Shown: in pieces, positions 9,175 through 17,710 of the stretch
Numbering within the stretch: position 1 is the stretch's first letter
Layout: each line of letters begins with the position of its first letter
Source of the DNA: a virus
IMG/VR virus record: IMGVR_UViG_3300025099_000001
Coordinates: 1 to 64,000 of that record
Strand: one strand, 5' to 3'
DNA: 64,000 bases
The notes under the pieces: model-generated
Seen by the model: the letters and a program-made list of their open reading frames with translations, nothing else
Databases searched by the model: none
Told to the model about the DNA's origin: nothing
Made by a program: the position numbers and the translations under genes

Positions 9175-10614
9175 TTAAGCATTGAATAGGAAGAAGTTGT
9201 TCGCACCTAAAGTACAAACAGCTCTTTCTGTTAAGAAGTTAACTGTCATAGCATCTAAATCAGATGTAGCAGCACCTCCCGCAGAACCTGTAATCCAAGT
9301 CTTGTAACGTCTATTCTCAGTCTCAGACGCTCTGTATCTCACGTGTAAGAATGGTCTTTTAGCGTTTTTACCTAAGATTTGGTCATAAACTGATGTTGAT
9401 CCTGCAGGAACTAAAAGTCCATTCACACCACCACCAATTAAACCACCTCTCATTGTAGGGTCATTTAGGTATTTCCAGTCAGACTTATAGAAGTCATAAC
9501 CTCTTCTAAATCCTGTGAAACCTAAGTTTAACGCCATATCCTTATCATTGTCAAATAGACCATATGAAGTACCACCCGCTCCGTAAGAGTTTTGTGCAGC
9601 TAACATATCATCAATATCAAATGAGAAGTTTCTGTTACAGAAAATTACATTTTCTTCAATAGCACCTTGCTTGTCAAGTCTTTGAATCATAGAATCAAAA
9701 CCTGCAAGAGTAGTTGGGTTTCCTCCACCCCAAACATTTCCTCTATTGTTTACTGCAAAGAATACACCTTCAGAACCAGCGTGTGGGAATGCACCCCCTG
9801 TAGCTGAACTTAAATAAGTTTCTGCACCAGAACCTGTTCCCGCAGGTACAGCCTCAATCATTGCAGTTTCCATGTAGTCTTCAAAACGTAATCTTGTTTC
9901 ATGCTCAGACTTTAAGTACCATAGGTATCCGTTAGCACCATTTTCAGTTTGTATTTCTACCCAACCGATTTGTGCCATATCAGAACCAGAAACTTGGTAA
10001 GTATCTTTCATGATAATAGGCTTATTAGAAAAGAATACATCATCCGCTTCTAAAGAACCGTCCATTCCTGTTGTTCCTTTTGCAAATTCAGAACCGTAAA
10101 CAAATACAGATACTGTTACACCTGCTGCAAAACTTTGTCCAGCTGCTTCGTAATACTCTACTTGGAAAGTATTAGCACCAGGAGTTGGAGCAATAGAAAT
10201 AACACCTTTATTAGATAATGTAGAACCAGGCGTGTTATCAGAAATCATAACTGTCTGACCTACTCTTAATCCAATACTTGTTTGGTTAGCAACTAATCCT
10301 GGTATGTTAGGATCAGCAATAGTTATTACTGCTGTATTTACACCAGCTGCTTGAGCTGAAGAACAGTTTACATATTTAGTATGTAATCTTCCTTGTTCTG
10401 CCCACTTAATCATATCTGAATTAGTTGGCATTTCAGCACCTACCATTCTTAAGAATGAAGCTACTGTTCTATTTCCATAACGCTCAAATTCCTTTTCATA
10501 AGTATCTGGTAGATACTGATTTAAGAAATCAAAATTAGTTATGTAGTTTGTTGATAGAACTTGCTTTTGAGCTGATGGCTGTAAAGCAAATCCTGGGTTT
10601 AATTGTACTGACAT
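9175..10614 (-). CDS. Major capsid protein (479 aa)
   Basis: A 479-aa protein (MSVQLNPGFALQPSAQKQ). Its size, its place directly after a scaffold-like gene and its flanking terminator fit a HK97-fold major capsid protein. The N-terminal helix region (FLNQYLPDTYEKEFERYGNR, then TVASFLRMVGAEMPT) resembles capsid proteins of crAss-like and marine Bacteroidetes podoviruses. An inserted region near residues 115-180 contains beta-rich repeats on Asn, Thr and Val. The C-terminus (LTERAVCTLGANNFFLFNA) is a typical buried strand. No prohead protease gene was recognised nearby. Confidence 0.75.
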   Translation of the reverse strand: MSVQLNPGFALQPSAQKQVLSTNYITNFDFLNQYLPDTYEKEFERYGNRTVASFLRMVGAEMPTNSDMIKWAEQGRLHTKYVNCSSAQAAGVNTAVITIADPNIPGLVANQTSIGLRVGQTVMISDNTPGSTLSNKGVISIAPTPGANTFQVEYYEAAGQSFAAGVTVSVFVYGSEFAKGTTGMDGSLEADDVFFSNKPIIMKDTYQVSGSDMAQIGWVEIQTENGANGYLWYLKSEHETRLRFEDYMETAMIEAVPAGTGSGAETYLSSATGGAFPHAGSEGVFFAVNNRGNVWGGGNPTTLAGFDSMIQRLDKQGAIEENVIFCNRNFSFDIDDMLAAQNSYGAGGTSYGLFDNDKDMALNLGFTGFRRGYDFYKSDWKYLNDPTMRGGLIGGGVNGLLVPAGSTSVYDQILGKNAKRPFLHVRYRASETENRRYKTWITGSAGGAATSDLDAMTVNFLTERAVCTLGANNFFLFNA

Positions 10615-10634
10615 TTTTTAATTTTTTTTAAAAT

Positions 10635-11774
10635 TTATACTCGTTTTATACTTTTAATTTTGAGTCCTCTACCACTGCTTGTATCTCCAATAGCTCTTAT
10701 CTTCAAACCATCTTTTGACACACTCTGAGAAGCCTGTCTGACATCCATATTAATGTTTTTTGATTTTTTAGAAACATTATCTACAGCATCAGCCATTCCT
10801 TGCTCATAAAAAAACTTAGCGTACTTTTCGGGATTCATAGCAATTGATAATGCTTTATGGTATCCCTTTGCGTCTTTAATTAAACCTTTATCGTCCATAT
10901 ATTTGTTGACAAAATTTGCAACATCTTTTTGAACATTTTTAATTTCCGATGCATCACCAGGTTTATAAGTAAAATTTTTATCTCCTACATTAAATTCAAA
11001 ACCTTTGAATTCATTGCTAAAAACCTCATCGGTTTTTTGAAGAAACCAATCATACTTCTTTTTCTGAGCTTCTTGCACAGTTTTAGATTCATCAATGTAA
11101 CTTTTATAAGCATCTAATGTTTCTCTGTCTTTGTCAGATAACCCATCCCCACTTGACTCAAGAGGAATTTTATATTTATCTTTTTGATCATTGAAATACT
11201 TTTTTGCTTTCGCAAGTTCTCTTTTCTTAGCTAATTTTCTTTTTTTAATATCTCTTGGCTCATCTAATTCTTCATCAAAACTAAATTTATCTTCTAATAA
11301 ATCTTGTATATCAAAAGTATCCAAACCATCTTCAATATTAGCATAGTAATCAGCTAAAACTTGATCATCTTCCATAGTAGTGTAGTCTTTTTGTAACTTG
11401 TAAAAGTCTTCAATACCACGGCCTGTTTCTTTTTTATATTTTAAATATTTAGAAACATCTTCTGGCAACTCTTCATTTGCTTGTTGTTGTGCAAATAAAT
11501 CATCAACAGAATTAATATCTCTATCATATCTATTTTTAATATATTTAAGAACGTCTTCGTCATTTAACTCTGACGAGGGAGTTTCTTCTTGAACCTGAAC
11601 TTCTTCTTTTACTTCTTCTTTTTCCTCTACTTCAGGTTGTGTTTCTGTTTGTTCTACTACATTTTCCGCAGTATCTTCTTGCTCTGCGTGTTCTTTTAGA
11701 AGTTTTTCTTCTATTTCTGCTTGAGATTTATTGTCTTCAATAAACTCTACAGCTTTTACTTTAATATTATCCAT
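10635..11774 (-). CDS. Scaffold-like protein (379 aa)
   Basis: A very charged protein of 379 aa. Residues 15-75 are strongly acidic (runs of Glu and Val, for example EEKEEVKEEVQVQEE), followed by long Lys/Glu helices (DIKKRKLAKKRELAKAKK) and a basic C-terminus. Location immediately upstream of the capsid gene and downstream of the portal, together with an acidic coiled-coil composition, is what is expected for an internal scaffold. There is no sequence-specific hallmark, so the call rests on synteny and composition. Confidence 0.6.
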   Translation of the reverse strand: MDNIKVKAVEFIEDNKSQAEIEEKLLKEHAEQEDTAENVVEQTETQPEVEEKEEVKEEVQVQEETPSSELNDEDVLKYIKNRYDRDINSVDDLFAQQQANEELPEDVSKYLKYKKETGRGIEDFYKLQKDYTTMEDDQVLADYYANIEDGLDTFDIQDLLEDKFSFDEELDEPRDIKKRKLAKKRELAKAKKYFNDQKDKYKIPLESSGDGLSDKDRETLDAYKSYIDESKTVQEAQKKKYDWFLQKTDEVFSNEFKGFEFNVGDKNFTYKPGDASEIKNVQKDVANFVNKYMDDKGLIKDAKGYHKALSIAMNPEKYAKFFYEQGMADAVDNVSKKSKNINMDVRQASQSVSKDGLKIRAIGDTSSGRGLKIKSIKRV

Positions 11775-11794
11775 TTAATTTAATTTAATTTATA

Positions 11795-11802
11795 CAAAGT
11801 TA
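11795..11802 (-). promoter_or_regulatory. -7 element (TAACTTTG) upstream of scaffold and capsid genes
   Basis: The minus strand reads TAACTTTG, a TAnnTTTG match, 21 nt upstream of the scaffold ATG. It is followed by a leader with three TTAAA units. It would give separate, high-level transcription of scaffold and capsid. Confidence 0.45.
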
Positions 11803-11827
11803 ATAATTATACAATAACTTTTTTAAG

Positions 11828-14266
11828 CTATCGTGGGTCAAACTCAGCTAAGTCAAAACCGTCTAAACTATCTTCATTAGACTCAAAATTTATAGGAGGT
11901 AAATTATTTTTACGTTGGTCTATTAATCTTGATTGTTCTGATGACTGCTGACTTATTCTTTGGTTTTTAGATTTTTCTCTATTCTGCTCACGCATATCTA
12001 TTTGTGATTGTTCTAAACCCTTTAACTGCATATTCATTTGAAATTCTGTTTGCATTAAAGATTCTTTTAACGCAGCTTCATTTTTAAGTTTTTCTATTTC
12101 AAAACCAACCTCTGCTTGTTTTATTTGCATTTTAGATTGTGTCTCCATTTGAATTTTTTGCATAGCTATTTGAGCAGCCGCTTGTTGTGACTGCATATTA
12201 ATCTGAGCCTGCATCTGTTGTTCTTTTTCTTTTTGTTGTGAGTCTTGTAGTTGCTTTTGTTTTCTTTTAACTTTTAACAACTGATTAGCCATTTTTATAT
12301 TTTTTAACTCTCTTATATCTATAGCGTCTTCTAAATTAATATCTTGTTTGTTTAAAGCAGTTTGTATATTTGCCTCTAATAATGCTTGCTGTTCTTCATC
12401 AGGAGAAACTTCAATAAAAATACCAAAGTCATATATATATAAGTTTTTTATATCATCTAACAACCCTACATTGTATTTTCCAATTTGTTGAGTAAATTCA
12501 TCTGCAAAGTCTGAATACTCTAAAACGTCAGCTGTTCTTATAGATAATGCTTCAGCTAAAGTTTGTGTTAAATACAAGCTACCCTCTAAAATATGTCTTG
12601 TTGCAGTATTAGAGTTAAGTGCGGCTAATTTTTGAACACCCACTAAAGAGTTAGGATCAGGCGTGCTTCCATCACGTGCTTCATTTAATCCCGTTACTTG
12701 CCTAATCATATTCATATAATGATTGTAATTACCAATTAACATTTGCATTTTTTGTGAACCACTGGAAGAAGTAAGTTGTGTAATAGGTACTTTAGCATTA
12801 TTAAACTCACCATCTTGAGTAAAACTCCTACCAATAACACTACCCGTTTGAAAATATAATCTTAAAGCATCTTCAGGGTTATATGCATTTCCTGTTCCTA
12901 AATCAACTTCGTTTAATCCATCTGCATCTATAAATACACCATCAGGTACAACTCTTGAAATTACTTGTTGTAATTTTAAATGAGTCATCTGTATTAAATC
13001 AGTAAAAGGTATCATTCTTCTTACTAAAGATTCTATATTACCTTTGTACATTCTTGGTGCTGTAGCTACATAATTAGGCATAGCGTATTGACTTGCTGAC
13101 TGTGGCCTAACCATATTTTTAGCAAGCTCCCACTTTAATAATATATTAGTTCCCATTACCATTACACCATCATACCATACATCTATTTTTTTTGTTACTT
13201 TTTCAAATTTACCTTCATCCATCATTTCTTGTGGTGGATTAAATTCGTCAGTTTTAGGAACTACTTTATAATTTCCTGTTGCAGTTTGTTTCTTTTTATA
13301 TACAAAAGTATTTGTGCTTTTGTAATTAAAATACATTAATGTAACTGTATCTCTATAAAACATAGAGTTTTCATACATAGCAGCAACATTATAATACTGA
13401 TACCATGCTTGACTGTATTTTGATATTTCTTCTAAGTCTTCATTAGTTAAATCAGGTTTTATTTTTAACAACTCACCAATAGGTACTGTTTTAATTTCTC
13501 CCCAATAAAAACAATCTTTAAAGTAAGGATCTTCAGTATAGCTATAAACTACATTAGCAGGATCAACATACTCCACTCTTATCCCATCACCTAACTGAAA
13601 GTTATGTTTTACTACAGATAAACCTAAAGTCATTAAGTCCATGTCACATCTTTTACGAGTGTGTGAATAATGATTTTCTTCTAATAATGTATTAATAGCA
13701 ACTTCATTTGCTATTTCAATTGCAGGTTTATAATTCATTTGCATATAAAGCTCCATTTCTAAATCACTTTCAGGTAATTCATCAGGATTCATGCTAAACA
13801 ATTTTACATCAAAATCTTTTTCTATTTGTTGAAATAAGTCTTTAGAAATAACACTTTTTTCTACCATGTTTTGAAACTCACCCCTTTTTTCTGATGACAT
13901 AGCATCTTGAGCGTATGCCTTAACAGTAAATAATCTGTCCGACATTCCATTTACTACAATATCAACAAACTTAGGAATAACAGGAACAGGTGTCCAGTCT
14001 AAATTTAAATAAGATAAATCACCGTCTACAGCTAATTCATTTTTATATTTAGCTATGGATTGTTCTCCACGAGCATATAATCTTAAACGATTAAATTCCC
14101 ACCATTGACTGTAAAACCTACATTGGTTTACCCCTTCTTTCCTGAACCATTCATACTGAATAGCTTGACCTACTTGTAATCCAAATTCTTTAGTTTTCTT
14201 TTGAGAATCAGAAACAAACTGATCGGGAAAAGCAGCGGATTTTATATCTATACTTATTCCTTTCAT
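11828..14266 (-). CDS. Portal protein (812 aa)
   Basis: An 812-aa protein directly downstream of the terminase (adjacent stop/start). The N-terminal third has features of podovirus portals: WWEFNRLRLYARGEQSIAKY, then LNLDWTPVPVIPKFVDIVVN and GMSDRLFTVKAYAQD. Residues about 600-760 form a long Gln/Met/Lys helical barrel region (QQKEKEQQMQAQINMQSQQ, LKNEAALKESLMQTEFQM), which matches the long C-terminal barrel of portal dodecamers. The length is close to crAss-like portals. The last 50 residues are Arg/Ser/Gln-rich and probably disordered. Confidence 0.8.
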   Translation of the reverse strand: MKGISIDIKSAAFPDQFVSDSQKKTKEFGLQVGQAIQYEWFRKEGVNQCRFYSQWWEFNRLRLYARGEQSIAKYKNELAVDGDLSYLNLDWTPVPVIPKFVDIVVNGMSDRLFTVKAYAQDAMSSEKRGEFQNMVEKSVISKDLFQQIEKDFDVKLFSMNPDELPESDLEMELYMQMNYKPAIEIANEVAINTLLEENHYSHTRKRCDMDLMTLGLSVVKHNFQLGDGIRVEYVDPANVVYSYTEDPYFKDCFYWGEIKTVPIGELLKIKPDLTNEDLEEISKYSQAWYQYYNVAAMYENSMFYRDTVTLMYFNYKSTNTFVYKKKQTATGNYKVVPKTDEFNPPQEMMDEGKFEKVTKKIDVWYDGVMVMGTNILLKWELAKNMVRPQSASQYAMPNYVATAPRMYKGNIESLVRRMIPFTDLIQMTHLKLQQVISRVVPDGVFIDADGLNEVDLGTGNAYNPEDALRLYFQTGSVIGRSFTQDGEFNNAKVPITQLTSSSGSQKMQMLIGNYNHYMNMIRQVTGLNEARDGSTPDPNSLVGVQKLAALNSNTATRHILEGSLYLTQTLAEALSIRTADVLEYSDFADEFTQQIGKYNVGLLDDIKNLYIYDFGIFIEVSPDEEQQALLEANIQTALNKQDINLEDAIDIRELKNIKMANQLLKVKRKQKQLQDSQQKEKEQQMQAQINMQSQQAAAQIAMQKIQMETQSKMQIKQAEVGFEIEKLKNEAALKESLMQTEFQMNMQLKGLEQSQIDMREQNREKSKNQRISQQSSEQSRLIDQRKNNLPPINFESNEDSLDGFDLAEFDPR

Positions 14267-16513
14267 TTATCTTATTAATTGACTAATGGAACTCTTATTA
14301 TCATATCGTGCAAAGTTAACACTTATTTTTGATTTTTGTTTAGTAGGTGTGTACAGATGCTTTTGATTAGCCATTATAGCCAATCCTGAACTTATTGCAG
14401 CATCAAACCTTGTTCTGTTTGTTATATCAAACTTTGCCCAATCCTCTAATGTACGTTGAAAAGGCATAGTTCCCATAATATCAACATCTCTAAATGTACC
14501 GTCTAAATCTAACCCTATATGTTTTTCAATATAGGATTCTATTGCAGCCGCATGAGATTGTTTTACATCTTCTGATGAATTAGGAATACCACCTAATTCT
14601 CTTTCTGTTTTTGATAATTTATTATATCTTTTGTCTGGTCTATTCATACAAAATCCTCTATACCCTCTGTTTTTAAAATGATACAATAATCTTGGTTTAT
14701 TATTTTCACATAATATTGGCATACCATAAAATACACAAGCCATCAATACTTCTTCAAAAAATATCTCTGCTGTTTGTGGTCGTGCAATATATTCTAAAAA
14801 AAATTCATTTGAAGGAGCATCATCCATATTAAATTTAGTCATTCCATGCAAAGCTCCGTTAGAACCTTTTCCTACAACAACTCCTGAAATATCATAACTA
14901 TCACAACCAAACGAACCTATATGTTCGTTAGCAGGATATTTTATTCCGTGTTTCAAAAAAATTTTATTTTGTAAATGTTTTGCTGGTGTCCAAGATACTA
15001 AAAATCTACCACTTTTATTTGGACTAAATATTACCTTACTATCTTTAACCCCATTCTCCCATTGAAATGAACCTTTTGTAGTATGCTGTCCTAAAATTAA
15101 ACTATCATTAAAATCTATTTGTTGGTAAATTTTTGTTAAATTAAACAAAGATTGTTTTGATTCATCTCTAAATGCGTGAGATTCTGTTCTTGGAAACTGA
15201 CGGTAAAATTCATTAAGTGCATCAGGATCAGAAGATAATGAGTCTACTTCATTTTTCCAATAGTTTATTGCTCCTGTATTTATATCTTCACCATCCATTC
15301 CTACTACAGTTTTTTTAGGCGTAAACAACACTGGCATACCGTATTTATCTATATATCCTTCAAAATTCCATTCCATTGGTATAAACAAATTATATAAACC
15401 TGATTTAGTTTGTCCATTTTGATTTCTTTTAGATGCATCAGAATCTTCAAACAATTTTTTAAAATTAGCACCTCCTTTATCTAATGCATTAGAGGTTGAA
15501 CCCATCATACACTTACCTATTATTTTACTACCAAGCCTTAAACAAGTTTTAGTAACTCGCCAATTATTTAAAATATTTTCAGGCCTTTCCCACTTACCAC
15601 TTTCATCATGTAATAAGTATTGAAGTTTTTCTCCATCATATGAGTTGTCTGATGTATTCTTCCAATCTATAGTTGTGTCTAACCCGTCTAAATCTTCATT
15701 ATCAGTTACATACATATTTTTTTTAGTAATTTTAGACGCAGGAACACGATAAGCTAATTCAGTTTTTGGTTTATCCATACCATCTTGTATAGGTTTAAAA
15801 AAGAAAGGATAATTATTTGAAATAGGGACTACTTTGTCTGTAAACATTTTTTTAGCATCAGCACCAGTCTTAGATAAAATACCTATACGTGCATCTCTTG
15901 TAATGGTTGCTTGATTAACGCCTTCCGAAGAACTCATAAATGAAAAACCTGAACGTCTTATTTTTAAATAACACATACCAAAACTACGATTATCAGCTTT
16001 ACAAGCTTCCCAAAAAATATAAAATATTCTATTAGCCTCTCTAAAATCAGGATGTCCAACATCTATTTTAGTCCATTGCAAATACATATAATGCGTACCT
16101 GTTATGTAAGTAGGTATACCATTGTTTAAAAACCAATGCCCTTCCTCTCTTTTATCAAATTCTTTTTCTATATAATCTACCCAAGAATTTTTGAAAGAAA
16201 CTGGCATTTCATTCCACTGAAATATAGACTGTATTCTTTTTAATACTTTTGGTTGAATTGTAGGTGTCCAAACTTGATTTTCTTTTTTTTCTTTTTGATT
16301 ATCAAAAGTTTTAGGCGTTTTTGGTAATCCAATAATTACATTACTAATCTCATAGATATCTCCTAAAGTACCGTCTCTTGATATAATTACTAATTTATAT
16401 TTTTCATTATAACCGTATTTCCATGTTTTAGCTTTATTTTTATTAGCCATCACACTATTAGGTATATAGTTTTTTAAAACTTTATATATACTATTTTGAT
16501 CTTGACTCTGCAA
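14267..16513 (-). CDS. terL: Terminase large subunit (748 aa)
   Basis: This is the packaging ATPase/nuclease. Visible elements are a degenerate Walker A-like segment near residue 185 (KIRRSGFSFMSS), a Walker B-like LLHDE near residue 300, and an RNase-H-type nuclease with acidic positions in GCDSYDISGV (near 535), ILCENNK (near 600) and a DVKQSHAAAIESY end motif (near 650). Synteny (TerL, portal, scaffold, capsid) supports the call. The start at 16513 overlaps the preceding gene by 23 nt. An in-frame Met at 16450 (MANKNKAKTWKYGYN) is an equally good start. No separate small terminase subunit was recognised, although the neighbouring 92-aa protein is a candidate. Confidence 0.85.
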   Translation of the reverse strand: MQSQDQNSIYKVLKNYIPNSVMANKNKAKTWKYGYNEKYKLVIISRDGTLGDIYEISNVIIGLPKTPKTFDNQKEKKENQVWTPTIQPKVLKRIQSIFQWNEMPVSFKNSWVDYIEKEFDKREEGHWFLNNGIPTYITGTHYMYLQWTKIDVGHPDFREANRIFYIFWEACKADNRSFGMCYLKIRRSGFSFMSSSEGVNQATITRDARIGILSKTGADAKKMFTDKVVPISNNYPFFFKPIQDGMDKPKTELAYRVPASKITKKNMYVTDNEDLDGLDTTIDWKNTSDNSYDGEKLQYLLHDESGKWERPENILNNWRVTKTCLRLGSKIIGKCMMGSTSNALDKGGANFKKLFEDSDASKRNQNGQTKSGLYNLFIPMEWNFEGYIDKYGMPVLFTPKKTVVGMDGEDINTGAINYWKNEVDSLSSDPDALNEFYRQFPRTESHAFRDESKQSLFNLTKIYQQIDFNDSLILGQHTTKGSFQWENGVKDSKVIFSPNKSGRFLVSWTPAKHLQNKIFLKHGIKYPANEHIGSFGCDSYDISGVVVGKGSNGALHGMTKFNMDDAPSNEFFLEYIARPQTAEIFFEEVLMACVFYGMPILCENNKPRLLYHFKNRGYRGFCMNRPDKRYNKLSKTERELGGIPNSSEDVKQSHAAAIESYIEKHIGLDLDGTFRDVDIMGTMPFQRTLEDWAKFDITNRTRFDAAISSGLAIMANQKHLYTPTKQKSKISVNFARYDNKSSISQLIR

Positions 16514-16769
16514 ATCCTTTTAATGTATTATTTTTACTATTAACTATGTTACCATCTAATAAGTCTTTTTCTTCTTCTATTTTTTTTAGTATTTCAAAAG
16601 CATCCATAATACATAATTTTTTTGTAGCTGCAGCATTTTTTAATCTATCAGCCGCTAACTCATCTTCCGCATCATATTTAATAATATCTTCTTTAGCTAC
16701 TTTTACTAATTGTTTAACAGCTTTTTCTCCTGCTTCAATAATTTGTAATTTTAATTCTTTATTTGTCAT
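16491..16769 (-). CDS. Small helical protein upstream of terminase (92 aa)
   Basis: A 92-aa charged helical protein (MTNKELKLQIIEAGEKAVKQ) with ILKKIEEEKDLLDG near the middle. It overlaps the terminase start by 23 nt and the GroES-like gene by 11 nt, so it is translationally coupled to both. Size, helical content and position are compatible with a small terminase subunit, but no DNA-binding helix-turn-helix is evident. Function unknown. Confidence 0.5.
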   Translation of the reverse strand: MTNKELKLQIIEAGEKAVKQLVKVAKEDIIKYDAEDELAADRLKNAAATKKLCIMDAFEILKKIEEEKDLLDGNIVNSKNNTLKGFAESRSK

Positions 16770-17331
16770 TTAATATTACTGTTATGTTATTAGTAAACAT
16801 TCGGTATAATATTTCATCTTCAACTGTAAACTCATATTCGCTTTCGGGTTCAAAAATTACTTCGTCACCTTCTTTAACTCCTAACTGTAATAGTTGTTCG
16901 TTTATGTATTTAACAATTCCAATTAAAGGTTCGTATTTTGTATGTTTATCTAAAAAAGTTTTCTTTTTATTTACTGGCTTTACAAAACAATATTTTCCAT
17001 GTGCTTTCCATTTACCATTATGCTTGTATAAAAAGAATTGATCTTCTTCTACAAAAAACATATTTTCTTTAAAAAAACTTTTACCACTTTTAGTATTTCC
17101 ATACATATCGTTGTAAAATTTAAAAACATTATGATGTACTAATAAAGTGTCTCCAATTTTTACCTCTCCTTTATAATTCAAAGGCAACGACATTACTTCT
17201 GCATAACGATTAGACACAGTGTGGTCTTCTTCAGAAACACTTGTTACAAACTCTAATCCACCGATAGATTTTATATTGTCGTATCTTCGGTTATTGTAAG
17301 GCTTTACTATAAACGAATATAAAGCTCTCAT
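16759..17331 (-). CDS. GroES-like protein, possibly a tandem co-chaperonin fold (190 aa)
   Basis: The last 40 residues (GVKEGDEVIFEPESEYEF, then a strand ending NNITVIL) read like the GroES pattern VKVGDxVlF...ydgee...ddIlavl. An earlier stretch (GEVKIGDTLLVHHNVFKFY, near residues 55-75) repeats the same KxGDxLL pattern, so the protein may hold two GroES-type barrels, about twice the usual 95 aa. It lies just upstream of TerL, far from the phage groEL at 37.2 kb. It may assist folding of virion proteins with host or phage GroEL. This is inference from pattern only. A capsid-accessory barrel is an alternative. Confidence 0.5.
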   Translation of the reverse strand: MRALYSFIVKPYNNRRYDNIKSIGGLEFVTSVSEEDHTVSNRYAEVMSLPLNYKGEVKIGDTLLVHHNVFKFYNDMYGNTKSGKSFFKENMFFVEEDQFFLYKHNGKWKAHGKYCFVKPVNKKKTFLDKHTKYEPLIGIVKYINEQLLQLGVKEGDEVIFEPESEYEFTVEDEILYRMFTNNITVILNDK

Positions 17332-17555
17332 TAAAAGTTTATATTATATTCTAATGTTATTGGTAAGGTGTAAAGAAATTCTTTCCATATAAATATTTCT
17401 TTATTTTTTTCAACCCATAATTTATATGATTGGGTTTTTTCATTAGCCTGTATTAAGTGTATTTTATATTCACCACCCAGAACAGGTTGATTTATAATGT
17501 AATGCATTGAACCAGACTTATAGTCTGAGCCAACAGAAATTTTTCTAATATCCAT
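17331..17555 (-). CDS. Conserved small late protein (74 aa)
   Basis: A 74-aa protein beginning MDIRKISVGSDYKSGSMHYI and ending TLPITLEYNINF. Its beta-rich, aromatic pattern (KLWVEKNKEIFIWKEF) looks like a small conserved family that I associate with terminase neighbourhoods of Bacteroidetes phages, but I cannot name it. Its stop overlaps the start of the GroES-like gene by one base, so the two are coupled. Confidence 0.55.
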   Translation of the reverse strand: MDIRKISVGSDYKSGSMHYIINQPVLGGEYKIHLIQANEKTQSYKLWVEKNKEIFIWKEFLYTLPITLEYNINF

Positions 17556-17561
17556 TTAATT

Positions 17562-17696
17562 TTATTTTTTATCTTCTATTAAACCTTTATTTATTTCAGC
17601 TGTTATTTCTTCTACAATTTCAATTGCACTAATTGGAAGTGATTTTAACAAGCGATTTATATGTTTAATAGACTCTTCATTTAGTTCTACTTTCAT
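17562..17696 (-). CDS. Very small late protein (44 aa)
   Basis: A 44-codon frame, MKVELNEESIKHINRLLKSL to EINKGLIEDKK, sits tightly between the giant fibre gene and the 74-aa gene (14-nt and 6-nt gaps). It is predicted to be a two-helix acidic peptide. Tight packing on the coding strand and an A/T-rich leader support it as real. Function unknown. Confidence 0.5.
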   Translation of the reverse strand: MKVELNEESIKHINRLLKSLPISAIEIVEEITAEINKGLIEDKK

Positions 17697-17710
17697 TTAA
17701 TTTTATTTAA

